Assembly (NCBI RefSeq): GCF_051955275.1
Contig: NZ_JBQCGW010000319.1
Span: 20,064-84,063 of the forward strand
Direction of reading: 5' to 3'
DNA length: 64,000 bases
Source of the DNA: Pseudobacter sp051955275
Lineage (GTDB): Bacteria > Bacteroidota > Bacteroidia > Chitinophagales > Chitinophagaceae
The notes under the pieces were generated by a model. It was given only the letters and a program-made list of their open reading frames with translations. It ran no database searches and was not told the DNA's origin. Positions within the stretch are counted from its first letter, which is position 1; each line of letters opens with the position of its first letter. Positions 1 through 8,436 of the stretch are shown piece by piece. The position numbers and the translations under genes are program-made.

Positions 1-310
1 TGCCAAGCCTGTTTACATCTCCGTTGCAAAAGCAGTTTCCCGCAATGCGGTTCCCAGAACAGGATTTAAAAGTTATCCCAACCCATTCTCTGATCTGCTG
101 ACAGTTGAGTTTGAACTGGGCTCTTCCACTGAAGTGACCGTACAGCTCATTGCCGCCGATGGTAAAGCAGTGTATGAAAAGCGTGAGGGCCTGTTGCAGA
201 AAGGCGTTTACCGCTTTCCCGTAAATGCAAGGCAGTTACCGGCAGGCATATACGTAATGCGTGTTCTGGCAGGCAATGATACCAGGATCACGCAGGTGGT
301 CAAGAAATAG
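1..310 (+). CDS. C-terminal part of a T9SS-sorted secreted protein (partial)
   Basis: The gene is cut by the left edge; only the last 102 codons are present, read from base 2 to a TAG at 308-310. The visible part is a type A C-terminal sorting domain of the type IX secretion system: the YPNPF motif near base 80, then a beta-sandwich ending in PAGIYVMRV and a basic tail ITQVVKK. Such domains send Sec-exported proteins across the outer membrane, where the domain is removed or attached to a lipid. The passenger part lies outside the window, so its function is unknown. The stop is 30 bases before the secreted toxin-like gene, so the two may be cotranscribed. Confidence 0.9.
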   Translation, partial: AKPVYISVAKAVSRNAVPRTGFKSYPNPFSDLLTVEFELGSSTEVTVQLIAADGKAVYEKREGLLQKGVYRFPVNARQLPAGIYVMRVLAGNDTRITQVVKK

Positions 311-340
311 AACCTGTTTCCAACAATCAAACCTTCAATC

Positions 341-2725
341 ATGAGAAAAATATTAATTACCCTCATATTGTTCTTCAATATGTCGCTCTGTTTCCAGGGT
401 GGGAATATCAGCCTGCTGAGCGGCCCTGAAGTGCATGCACAGCAACGTGTTGACTGCCCTCCGGATCCTAATGGAGGCGGTGGCGGCGGTTTCTGGAGCT
501 GGCTGGGCGGCGCCATCGGCTCCATCGGAAATGGCATCAGCTCCATAGGTCAGGCCATTGGCAATGTGGCTACTTCAATTGGCAACTTTTTCGGCAATAT
601 GTTCGGAGGAGGATCAGAAGGTGAAGGACCGGGCGTGGAACCGGGAGAAAGTGACTACGGGTATGATGGGGACGGAGGTACTTTCGGAGCAGAATGGCCA
701 TCAGACAACGGAGATCCTTATCAGAACGTGTGGAATGATCCCTATTTCAACTCAGACAACTGGGGCAATGACGAATGGTGGCTGGTAGATAATATGGGCT
801 CTTACGTGGAAACCTACAATAATGGCAGTGATTATAACACCACCACGTACCAGACCTGGGGGGGAGATTTCATAGAGAAACTCTATAATCCTGCAACTAC
901 TGGTTCTTCCGCATCTGCACTTCCATGCCAGAACAGCTTCCTGCTCTCTTCAGGCAAGATCATTCACTTTACACCGGAGCAACAGGCCTTTATACAGACC
1001 TACCATTTTGATGGCAATAACCTGGAGTACCTGACAGATAAACAGGGATACAAGTTCATTCTTGGCCATCTGCCAACAGTAGTGAACAATATAATAGTCA
1101 GTTCCACGCCCACCTTCCAGTTTATCAGTATAGACAGGATCAAGCAGGATATCGCTCACCTGTCAACAGCCTATGGCACTGTTGTTACTCAAAAAATGGA
1201 TATCAATGGCAATAACAGGGATATCGTAAAACAGGCGCCTGTCAATAACCTTAATTATTGCATCAGGATAGATCAGTCACAGATAGAAGATTGTGGCGTT
1301 GGAAAAACGGTAGAGGCCGTTGCAACCAATGGCACCCGTTACTGCAAGACCCTTAAACCCGAAGATTGTGCAAGAGGCATGGGACGCCAGCGGGATGACT
1401 ACCTGCCATATGGTGGGATCAATCTGCATCACCATGTGAACATGCCCGATGCAGTGCGGCAGTTCCTTCAGAAGATACTCGGCAATATAGCAGGCCCCTG
1501 CACCATTTCCTTTATCAATTCCAAACTCAATGATCTCCACAGCAGCGCAGGTTATCAGAGCGCCAGTGAAGCCATCAAAGAAGAAATGGAATACCTCACT
1601 GTTGGCTACTATTATGTAATGGGAGCACTGTACTGTGCTTCCAATGAAGAAGCGGCGAAAGGCAAAGGCCCTGTGGTTCAATTTGCCATCGGAGCATTGC
1701 ACGAAGTGGTCAGCAGTATAGATGTGGTAGCCCTGACGCAGGGATTGATGATGATAGCGGAAGGAGCAGGCAACCTGGTGGATCAGAACGTAACGATCTT
1801 ACGTAATATCCTGGATCAGATGGTGAATGATGTGATCACAAGCGGCACCATCGATTATGAACAGATCTTCAAGAAGATCGTGGAAGCCGCAACCTCACAG
1901 TTGAATGGAGCTTATGACAGGATCAAACAGGTCTGCAGCCACCTGGCGAAGATCTATTTTACCGAATGCGATCAGTATCAGTTTGGCGATGGCAGCGTTG
2001 GGGATATCTGCGCTTACCGCCGTGGTGAAATGGCCGTGATGGCTTTGCCCATCATCATTACGGGTGGTCAGTGGGCTGTAGTGAAAGTAACTTCCCTGGC
2101 TGGTAAATACCTGGCAAGAACCGGTAAGGCACTGAAGCTGATGGACGAAGCACTGGCCGCGGGAGCCACAATCACAGATGATGCCACCAGGGTAATAGTG
2201 AACGAAGCAGCCGATGAGGTAACCACCGTTATCACCAAAGAAGCAGATGATATCCATTTCAAAAGGGATAACAATGAGTTTGATCCTCATCCGCCATCAG
2301 AAGTGAATGTACCCACTGTGAATGGCCGTAAACCGCTGAACTCCGAATTTGCAGGAAGAACCTATCGTACTACCAGCGGATACGATGTGCCATTCAATAT
2401 GCACGGATTCCCTGACTTCGACCAGTTTTCCGCCAGAACAGTACGTATAGAGGGTATGCAGGGCAACTATACCACGGACTTTGCCAAAGCCAACAAAGCA
2501 GCTTTCGGGGTGGAAGACGCCAATTACCATCTTACCCAGGGCTATGGAGATTATACCTGGCATCACCACGAAGATACCAAGAGCATGATGCTGGTGCCCA
2601 AGGCGGTGAACAACCCTGCCCAGGGAGGTGTTGCACACACCGGAGGAGCAGCTGTGGTCAAGCATAATAATTTATTACCTTCGGGTGCTACACCACTCAC
2701 CTATTCATCACCACCTTTAAAATAA
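341..2725 (+). CDS. Secreted polymorphic toxin-like protein with C-terminal WHH/HNH nuclease domain
   Basis: This 794-aa protein begins with a Sec signal peptide (hydrophobic residues 3-20). A glycine-rich stretch (residues about 46-105, repeated GAIGSIG/SIGNGISSIG) and an Asp/Asn/Trp/Tyr-rich segment follow. The middle (about 200-640) has scattered cysteines and no domain I recognise. The last 100 residues carry GNYTTDFAKANKAAFG and then YTWHHHEDTKSMMLVP with a later HTGG. That matches the WHH family of the HNH/endonuclease VII superfamily, a common toxin tip in bacterial conflict proteins. The immunity-like gene starts 6 bases after the stop. I infer an exported DNase or RNase effector; the missing Rhs/VgrG/LXG region leaves the export route open (Sec then T9SS is a guess). 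Confidence 0.8.
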   Translation: MRKILITLILFFNMSLCFQGGNISLLSGPEVHAQQRVDCPPDPNGGGGGGFWSWLGGAIGSIGNGISSIGQAIGNVATSIGNFFGNMFGGGSEGEGPGVEPGESDYGYDGDGGTFGAEWPSDNGDPYQNVWNDPYFNSDNWGNDEWWLVDNMGSYVETYNNGSDYNTTTYQTWGGDFIEKLYNPATTGSSASALPCQNSFLLSSGKIIHFTPEQQAFIQTYHFDGNNLEYLTDKQGYKFILGHLPTVVNNIIVSSTPTFQFISIDRIKQDIAHLSTAYGTVVTQKMDINGNNRDIVKQAPVNNLNYCIRIDQSQIEDCGVGKTVEAVATNGTRYCKTLKPEDCARGMGRQRDDYLPYGGINLHHHVNMPDAVRQFLQKILGNIAGPCTISFINSKLNDLHSSAGYQSASEAIKEEMEYLTVGYYYVMGALYCASNEEAAKGKGPVVQFAIGALHEVVSSIDVVALTQGLMMIAEGAGNLVDQNVTILRNILDQMVNDVITSGTIDYEQIFKKIVEAATSQLNGAYDRIKQVCSHLAKIYFTECDQYQFGDGSVGDICAYRRGEMAVMALPIIITGGQWAVVKVTSLAGKYLARTGKALKLMDEALAAGATITDDATRVIVNEAADEVTTVITKEADDIHFKRDNNEFDPHPPSEVNVPTVNGRKPLNSEFAGRTYRTTSGYDVPFNMHGFPDFDQFSARTVRIEGMQGNYTTDFAKANKAAFGVEDANYHLTQGYGDYTWHHHEDTKSMMLVPKAVNNPAQGGVAHTGGAAVVKHNNLLPSGATPLTYSSPPLK

Positions 2726-2731
2726 TTATCG

Positions 2732-3109
2732 ATGAATGATATCCAGGCTTTGGAAACTACCATCGGCGCAGTCATTCCTGAATCTCTGAAGGCCATCATT
2801 ATCAAACCTCCCGTGATCACTCCGGGGAGCGACAGGTTCATGAGGAATGTAGACAGCGATTTCAAGCAGGAACTGAGCTTGCATCGCTTCATGACCATCG
2901 CGGAAATGCAGGCTGCCTGGAATAATCTCAAAGGAGATTCATATTTCAGGGATCAGCAATTGCTGGTGTTTGCCGAAACCCTCGGCAGCCCGATGATCTG
3001 TATCGGTACCGGAGCAAACAACCATGGAGAGATCTATGTTTTCGATTATGATTTCGACGCTACGCGGATCGCGGGATCTGTCGATGAATTTTTAGGAATG
3101 CTGTATTAA
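2732..3109 (+). CDS. SUKH (SMI1/KNR4)-family immunity protein
   Basis: This 125-aa protein has no signal peptide, so it should be cytoplasmic. The pattern LETTIGAVIPESLKAII near the N-terminus and GEIYVFDYDFDA followed by SVDEFLGML at the C-terminus fit the SMI1/KNR4 (SUKH) fold. SUKH proteins are the commonest immunity partners of HNH-type toxin domains. It starts 6 bases after the WHH nuclease gene and ends at a strong terminator, so the pair is one transcription unit. I infer that it binds and blocks the nuclease in the producing cell. The family assignment rests on pattern recognition of a divergent family. Confidence 0.75.
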   Translation: MNDIQALETTIGAVIPESLKAIIIKPPVITPGSDRFMRNVDSDFKQELSLHRFMTIAEMQAAWNNLKGDSYFRDQQLLVFAETLGSPMICIGTGANNHGEIYVFDYDFDATRIAGSVDEFLGMLY

Positions 3110-3129
3110 AAATAAAAGGTACTGAATGA

Positions 3130-3160
3130 CCGGGCGCCGCAACAGGCGCCCGGTTTATTT
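3130..3160 (+). terminator. Rho-independent terminator after the toxin/immunity pair
   Basis: A perfect 9-bp GC-rich stem, CCGGGCGCC (3130-3138) with GGCGCCCGG (3145-3153), has a 6-base loop and is followed by TTTATTTTAT. It closes the transcription unit ending with the SUKH-like gene. Confidence 0.9.
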
Positions 3161-3257
3161 TATAAAGTCTGACTGTATACAGGTATCGGCCTACAGACTA
3201 TAATCACTAATTTAGCGGCTCCCCTCCTTTCATACTTAACCAATCAAAGCATACCTC

Positions 3258-3950
3258 ATGAGATCATTGCTTCTTGCAGGCTGCATCTGCCTGTGCGGGC
3301 TGCTGTTTTCCCGTTGCACCAAAGAAAAAGATACAGCAAATGACAATCCGCTAACTGCCCGCTCCGAACACAATTCCAGCAATTACGGTGTTTACAAAGG
3401 AATATTTGTGGGATCCACTGGGGTGATTGTGGTGAACCTCCGCAACGATGCGGAATTTGTGATAGCCACCATCAGGATCGATGGCAGGCTGCATCATTTC
3501 ACCACTACGGGTATCCTGCAAAAAGGGATGTTCACAACGCTTCAATTTAAAAGCGGCGCCAGTTCCTTCCTCTTCACCGTGGGTGCCGATGGTGAAGGTG
3601 TTGCTATTTCCGACCTGATAGTGGAAGGCCATCCTGATGCGCGTGTTATACTGCTCAAAGAGAAATCGGATGCACTGATAAGCTGCTATGAAGGTAAATA
3701 CAAAGGAAGCTCGGAAGGTACCTGGAATGTGATCGTCCGGAAAAACCAGTTACTGGGACTTGTTAAATCAGGAAGTCAGTCAGCAGTGGTTACCGGAATA
3801 GTGGCAGCCGACAAAAGCACCAGCGGCGAAGTGAGCAGCGGAGCCGTTTTTGAAGGACTCTTCATAAAAGATCAAGTGAGTGGCACCTGGACAAACGATA
3901 CCGGGGATATTCCGGAAAGCGGCACCTGGGAAGGTGTAAAAACTTACTGA
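3258..3950 (+). CDS. Lipoprotein of unknown function
   Basis: This 230-aa protein has a lipoprotein-type signal: a hydrophobic run (residues 4-17) and the lipobox-like LFSRC with Cys20. The rest looks all-beta, with two similar halves: YGVYKGIFVGSTGVIVVNL near residue 45 and YEGKYKGSSEGTWNVIV near residue 143. Each half contains the GxYKG...G.W/G.I pattern of small beta-barrels that sense or bind ligands. I do not recognise a named family. It is preceded by the toxin-unit terminator and followed, after a promoter, by the DUF6915 gene, so it is probably its own unit. Confidence 0.7.
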   Translation: MRSLLLAGCICLCGLLFSRCTKEKDTANDNPLTARSEHNSSNYGVYKGIFVGSTGVIVVNLRNDAEFVIATIRIDGRLHHFTTTGILQKGMFTTLQFKSGASSFLFTVGADGEGVAISDLIVEGHPDARVILLKEKSDALISCYEGKYKGSSEGTWNVIVRKNQLLGLVKSGSQSAVVTGIVAADKSTSGEVSSGAVFEGLFIKDQVSGTWTNDTGDIPESGTWEGVKTY

Positions 3951-3962
3951 AAAAAACGGCAG

Positions 3963-3993
3963 TTTGTATCTGAAAGTTTAGTGTATATATTTG
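3963..3993 (+). promoter_or_regulatory. Bacteroidota-type promoter (TTTG-N19-TAnnTTTG)
   Basis: TTTG (3963-3966) and TATATTTG (3986-3993) are 19 bases apart, which is exactly the -33/-7 consensus of the Bacteroidota housekeeping sigma factor. Transcription would start near 4000, 27 bases before the ATG at 4027. A TTG at 3991 lies inside the -7 element, so it cannot be the start of the downstream gene. Confidence 0.65.
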
Positions 3994-4026
3994 AAGCCGC
4001 GCCTTGTTAATCAGGCCGGCATAATA

Positions 4027-4614
4027 ATGAATTACTGGAAACACAGTCTTTTATCCAGGAAGAAATTCGGTGGAGAAGCAGAGGATTATCTCGATATCCA
4101 CAAGTTTATCGATTCAGGTAAACTATTCTACTTCCACGTTAAACACAGGGTGCTCCTGCACAACACCTATGGCATTGAACTATGCATTCAGAAGTTCGGT
4201 GAAATACTGACCAATTCCTCGAACCAGAAAATACTGGTCAGGGATATTGCGGCCGAGCATTGCAAGGAAGACCTGATGAATGTGGTCCCCACGCTCAGCA
4301 ACTGGTTCAAATATTCTGATGCAGGTTTGCAGGACATGATCCGGCCTATCTATCCATCAGACAATACATTGAAGGAATTCATCATGAAGCCGCTGTTGAT
4401 GTCCGGCATTCGTTCTTCATTGATCATTACACATAGCAATTTTGGTATATTCCTGACCCGCGAGATCCTGGGGCTGGACTATGCCTTGGAACTGGCCAAT
4501 TATGTACAGGGCCAGCATATCAACGAACTTCTCCAACATATATCTTTAAAAGACCGGTGGCAATACACACCAGATCTGAAGCAATTAAAAGAAATAGAAA
4601 ATGGGACTCATTAG
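4027..4614 (+). CDS. DUF6915 family protein
   Basis: This 195-aa cytoplasmic protein has the N-terminal signature of DUF6915: HSLLSRKKFGGEAEDYLDIH, then an Asp/Lys pair, then VKHRVLLHNTYGIELC, and RDIAAEHCKEDL. Conserved His, Lys and Arg positions suggest a structured active or binding site, but no activity is known for the family. The C-terminal half (from about residue 105) is not part of the domain I recognise. I chose the ATG at 4027 because the upstream TTG is inside the promoter. The last 14 bases overlap the next gene, so the two are translationally coupled. Confidence 0.75.
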   Translation: MNYWKHSLLSRKKFGGEAEDYLDIHKFIDSGKLFYFHVKHRVLLHNTYGIELCIQKFGEILTNSSNQKILVRDIAAEHCKEDLMNVVPTLSNWFKYSDAGLQDMIRPIYPSDNTLKEFIMKPLLMSGIRSSLIITHSNFGIFLTREILGLDYALELANYVQGQHINELLQHISLKDRWQYTPDLKQLKEIENGTH

Positions 4615-5080
4615 AAAGATCATCGACCAGCTGTTTGGAAACAAGCGCGGGCCTGCATTGTCAGCCGAAGCGCAGATGGAAAAATACGAACAGGAGCATC
4701 AGCAACGTTTGCTGGATTATGAAACAGAACTGCGTGTATGGCTGGTCCCATTCCTGAAAGAAAAAGCTCAGCTTGCCGTGAGCTGGGAATGTGGGCATGA
4801 TGAAGGTATTATCTCCTTTAATGAAGGTATTCCTGCAAACCGCGAAGCGGAGTTTCATGATCTGGAGGATTATCTGTTCAATAAGCTGGAATTGCCCTCG
4901 GCCGGCGAATTTATGATGACGGGAGGCGGCCATCTTTATCTGCAGGGTAATGCTGTTAAGATCAAATACAATTCTGTGTTCAGGGAGATGCTGGATTATG
5001 ATGAGGAGCTAGGCAAAGAAATCTACGGTGAAGACATAGAGATAGAAGATTATGCGGGAGATGTAGTCTTGTTCTCTTAG
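4601..5080 (+). CDS. Acidic cytoplasmic protein of unknown function
   Basis: This 159-aa protein has a basic N-terminal helix (GLIRKIIDQLFGNKRG), a Gln/Glu-rich helix, and then an acidic alpha/beta part with EFHDLEDYLFNKLELPSAGE and GGGHLYLQGNAVKIKYNSVF. It ends in a strongly acidic segment (EEIYGEDIEIEDYAGDV-like). There is no signal peptide or membrane segment. It overlaps the DUF6915 gene by 14 bases in another frame and probably acts with it. Its size and acidity are like those of immunity proteins and its position is 1.5 kb from a toxin gene, but I do not recognise a family. Confidence 0.7.
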   Translation: MGLIRKIIDQLFGNKRGPALSAEAQMEKYEQEHQQRLLDYETELRVWLVPFLKEKAQLAVSWECGHDEGIISFNEGIPANREAEFHDLEDYLFNKLELPSAGEFMMTGGGHLYLQGNAVKIKYNSVFREMLDYDEELGKEIYGEDIEIEDYAGDVVLFS

Positions 5081-5205
5081 TCCAACAGTTATTTTCGTTT
5101 ATTCAGCTGTTTGATCAGTCGATCCAATGATATTCATTTTTCTGTCCTGTTCCCCGTTTCTATTTTAGTCAGTTGAACCTTCTTTCATTGACTAAAAGAA
5201 AAGCA

Positions 5206-6189
5206 ATGACGCGTAAGAAACAATGGATATCGATGCTGATAGTTGCATTGATCATTAGTGGACTGGCCTCCTGTTCCGGCAAAGACAAACCTGTTGCAGA
5301 ACCTGATAATCCGGATAATCCCGGTCCTGGTCCGGGCCCTGGTCCTGTACAATATGAGGCAGTACCCGGCTGGACAAAACTGCAGCCTGGTGTGGAAAAG
5401 ATTCATACCGTTTTCTTTGTGAATGATTCTACCGGTTATGTATGTGGGCAGAATATCGCGAGAACAACAGACAGAGGCAATACCTGGACCCGATTCTCTC
5501 TCGCCGACACGGGCTTTTACGAACTTCATTTTTCCGACGCCGCCCACGGCTGGGCTTTACAGAATGAAAAACTGTACAGAACAACAGACAGCGGCCGTAA
5601 CTGGATCACCAGTCCATACCCACTGGAGTTTGCTTATGCCATTCAGTTCCCCACAGCATCTACAGGGTATATGGCCGGCAAAGGCGGACTGTTCAAATCC
5701 GTCGATGGCGGCGCAAACTGGAACCGCATTGCCAACTTCACCAATTTTGTAACCCATATCAGTTTCTTTGAAGAAAACAAAGGTTGGCTTCTGGCTGATG
5801 GCAAGAAGCCCTATCTGACAGAGAATGGGGGTGGCACTTATGGTGCGGGCGTTTGGTCAACAGATACGCTACAGTTCATGAATTTTCCTAGTAAGAATTT
5901 TGGGTTCAGGCTCGACAAAACAGGAGTGCTGTCATCCTCCACAGATGCAGGTGGAAGTTGGTGGGCACCTACCCAGACAGGCATCTATGCTTATCACCTG
6001 GAAGTACCTGTAAACAATGCCGGATATGTACTGCAGGCATTTGGTGTGCAAAAGTTCGATGCAACCGGTATCACGCAAATGATGAAAACGCCCGACTACC
6101 TGGCAGACCTTCATTTCCCCGATATGGACCATGGCTGGGCCGTTTCACCGGTATCAGGGGGTGTACTTTACCGTTATGTCAAGCCCTGA
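5206..6189 (+). CDS. YCF48/BNR-like beta-propeller lipoprotein
   Basis: This 327-aa lipoprotein has the lipobox GLASC (Cys near residue 22) and a Pro/Gly linker of PGPG repeats. Several propeller blades follow, each with the pattern TTDRGNTW / TTDSGRNW / SVDGGANW / STDAGGSW (SxDxGxxW Asp-box type) preceded by a turn such as STGY or AHGW. This is the repeat of photosystem II assembly factor YCF48-like and sialidase-like propellers, which are common in Bacteroidota surface proteins of unknown ligand. I used the ATG at 5206; an in-frame TTG at 5173 would put 11 polar residues before the signal peptide. It converges with the TPR gene on the other strand. Confidence 0.85.
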   Translation: MTRKKQWISMLIVALIISGLASCSGKDKPVAEPDNPDNPGPGPGPGPVQYEAVPGWTKLQPGVEKIHTVFFVNDSTGYVCGQNIARTTDRGNTWTRFSLADTGFYELHFSDAAHGWALQNEKLYRTTDSGRNWITSPYPLEFAYAIQFPTASTGYMAGKGGLFKSVDGGANWNRIANFTNFVTHISFFEENKGWLLADGKKPYLTENGGGTYGAGVWSTDTLQFMNFPSKNFGFRLDKTGVLSSSTDAGGSWWAPTQTGIYAYHLEVPVNNAGYVLQAFGVQKFDATGITQMMKTPDYLADLHFPDMDHGWAVSPVSGGVLYRYVKP

Positions 6190-6252
6190 TTTCTCTGCTT
6201 TAAACAATAGCTCATGTAACCCGGCCGGATAATAATCCGGTCCGGTAAATAC

Positions 6253-6276
6253 AAAGGCCGTGATGTAGCGGCCTTT
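6253..6276. terminator. Shared hairpin between convergent genes
   Basis: AAAGGCCG (6253-6260) pairs with CGGCCTTT (6269-6276) across an 8-base loop. It lies between two converging genes (stops at 6189 and 6299). The flanking A and T runs make it a likely bidirectional terminator. A second short inverted repeat (CCGGA/TCCGG) lies just upstream near 6225-6240. Confidence 0.6.
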
Positions 6277-6298
6277 GTTCATTAGATCAAGTGTTGTA

Positions 6299-8305
6299 TT
6301 ATTTGATATACTTAATCGCTTTGTCGAGATTCTCACTGAATGTATTCTTTAATTCCGTCTGGCTATTGAAACCTGCATTCAAGGCAAAGCCATATCCGAA
6401 TTCTGCGCTGCCCAGCTGATCCACACTGATACTTCCCGTTCCTTTCAATCCCACATCGGAAAACTTATTATTCTGGTCCCAGGTGATATAAAGTTTACCG
6501 GTCATTTCCACTTTGGCAAAATCTCTGAATTTCTCGTCTACACCGGCGGACACCCAAAGCGTGGAGGTACCTGATTTAAACTGCTTTTCAATACCAGCAT
6601 GCAGGAGGCCGTACATGTCTGCTTCGAAGCTGAATGATTGGCAGTCCAGTTTCAGGGTAGCTGCCTTTACGGGCACTTCCAGCTTCAGCCATTCCGGACA
6701 ATTGAAATCCAATTCATGTTTGGCCTGCAACAGTACCGAGTCAGCCTGGGCCCTTGTCATCGGAACATGACATTCTGATGGCGGTAAATGGAATTTACCT
6801 GCTACCGCCGCCTGCTGAAGGAACACGAAATATTGCGCCACCCTGGAATACACCGTATGCCGGTTACCAGGAGATGGATCCAACTGTACAATATTGATGG
6901 CTGCATTGAGATAGGTTTTCCATCTCGGTTGTACGATACCGATACTGTTCCGCACTACATCATTGTACTGACGGAGATACTGATCTATTATGGGTTTCTT
7001 TTTATCGCAGCATTTACGCTCATATGCCATGATCACTTCCGCCGTTACATTATTGCCGGTTGGGAATGGAGGGCATTGAACTTCCCGGAGCTTTTGTGCG
7101 AATTCCGCATTGAACAGGAGCAACTGCGAATGGTCTGCCTCCGTGAACAGTTCAAGGTTTGGAATATAGGTATTGTCGAGGTCCGCCATCAGTTCAGTAA
7201 CCAGTTCACTGTAAAGCCCTGGCAATTTGTTTCCTTCCCTTTGCTTCTCCGCAGCATCGGGAATACCTGCTACAGACCAGAATTTGATCTCTTCATCCAC
7301 AGATCTGGCATACCATTTATTTTTTCGCTGTAAGGAATCCGAAAATTTACTGTCAGACGGAAACTCCGGCATATAGAATTTCGACAAACTGATCTCTTCG
7401 AAAAGGTCTCTGTTATTGGTTCCTTCCCTTTTCATTTTCTTTTCACGTAGCGCGGAAAGATCGAGCAGGTGACGGTTTTCTGCTTTTGCCAGATGGGCCA
7501 GGGAAGATCGACGGTACGTTACTTCCTCTTCTCTGGCAAAGCAATGTGCTGCTGCCTCCGGCTCCTGTTTTGCCAGGTGGATCATTCCCATTGACCGGTT
7601 GGCTTCAGGGTTGAGGCTATCGATGGTGAGGCAGCGGGCGAAAAGGTCTTCAGCCTGTGGGATATCGCCCAGGTTCAACCAGGATTGCCCGAGATTATTG
7701 AGCACCATGCTGCTTGTTGGAGCTTTCTGAAGACAGTATTCCAGGAGCGGAATGGCCCTGTGTGGCATCGCCTGCATATTCAGGATGGCCGCCAGGTTAT
7801 TCACCTGTAAAAGGTCGGCCGGCTTCCGCACAACGGCCTGCAGAGCCAGGTATAGCGCACCTTGGGGATCCTGACGATACCAATGGGCAATAGCAGCAGC
7901 TTCAGTTTCTGCAACCGGAATTATGGTTGCCAGTGAATCGTAACTTTTCAACCGGGTAACAGGTACCACTTTCTTAAGAGCCTGCAAAAGGCCATTGACC
8001 TGTGTATGCATTGTTTCCGGAGAGAATGGTGTGGTTGCAATCAGGTTGATCCTTCGCGAATCAAGTTCAGGTAATTTCAGGGAACTGCTTTGCAGGAGGC
8101 TTTCGTCCAGTCGCAGATTACCCGCCGCAGCAGTTGCCTGCGCCTGTTTTTCGAGCTTCCGGACCATATCCTTCTGGTACTTTTCAAGTTCAGCAGGACT
8201 CATTTTTGAAAGCCGCTCCATTTCTTTTGCACTCATACCGCCCGTCTGGGCAATTACAGAATGGATGGAGCAAAGTACTGCCAACAAGCAAATCCACTTC
8301 TTCAT
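6299..8305 (-). CDS. Secreted TPR protein, paralog of the gene at 57871-59979
   Basis: This 668-aa protein has a Sec signal peptide (MKKWICLLAVLCSIHSVIAQ). A charged helix with SPAELEKYQKDMVRKLEKQ follows. Tetratricopeptide repeats (about residues 150-290) include LQVNNLAAILNMQAMPHRAI and VLNNLGQSWLNLGDIPQAE. A helical Cys-containing middle has YERKCCDKKKPIIDQY near residue 435. The C-terminal beta-rich domain begins at NCPEWLKLEVPV...LDC. The second TPR gene in this window has the same order of parts. The substrate is unknown; periplasmic or surface scaffolding is an inference from the TPRs. Confidence 0.8.
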   Translation of the reverse strand: MKKWICLLAVLCSIHSVIAQTGGMSAKEMERLSKMSPAELEKYQKDMVRKLEKQAQATAAAGNLRLDESLLQSSSLKLPELDSRRINLIATTPFSPETMHTQVNGLLQALKKVVPVTRLKSYDSLATIIPVAETEAAAIAHWYRQDPQGALYLALQAVVRKPADLLQVNNLAAILNMQAMPHRAIPLLEYCLQKAPTSSMVLNNLGQSWLNLGDIPQAEDLFARCLTIDSLNPEANRSMGMIHLAKQEPEAAAHCFAREEEVTYRRSSLAHLAKAENRHLLDLSALREKKMKREGTNNRDLFEEISLSKFYMPEFPSDSKFSDSLQRKNKWYARSVDEEIKFWSVAGIPDAAEKQREGNKLPGLYSELVTELMADLDNTYIPNLELFTEADHSQLLLFNAEFAQKLREVQCPPFPTGNNVTAEVIMAYERKCCDKKKPIIDQYLRQYNDVVRNSIGIVQPRWKTYLNAAINIVQLDPSPGNRHTVYSRVAQYFVFLQQAAVAGKFHLPPSECHVPMTRAQADSVLLQAKHELDFNCPEWLKLEVPVKAATLKLDCQSFSFEADMYGLLHAGIEKQFKSGTSTLWVSAGVDEKFRDFAKVEMTGKLYITWDQNNKFSDVGLKGTGSISVDQLGSAEFGYGFALNAGFNSQTELKNTFSENLDKAIKYIK

Positions 8306-8436
8306 TACAGGTTTATTTCACGCAAAGCAAGCGAATAGCATTGCCAAAATGAGGCAAATTTGTAATGAAAGGCAGATCCGGGCATATAAATCACCGGATA
8401 ACTTCAATGAACCGTTCAGGAAATCTGAAGAGAAAA

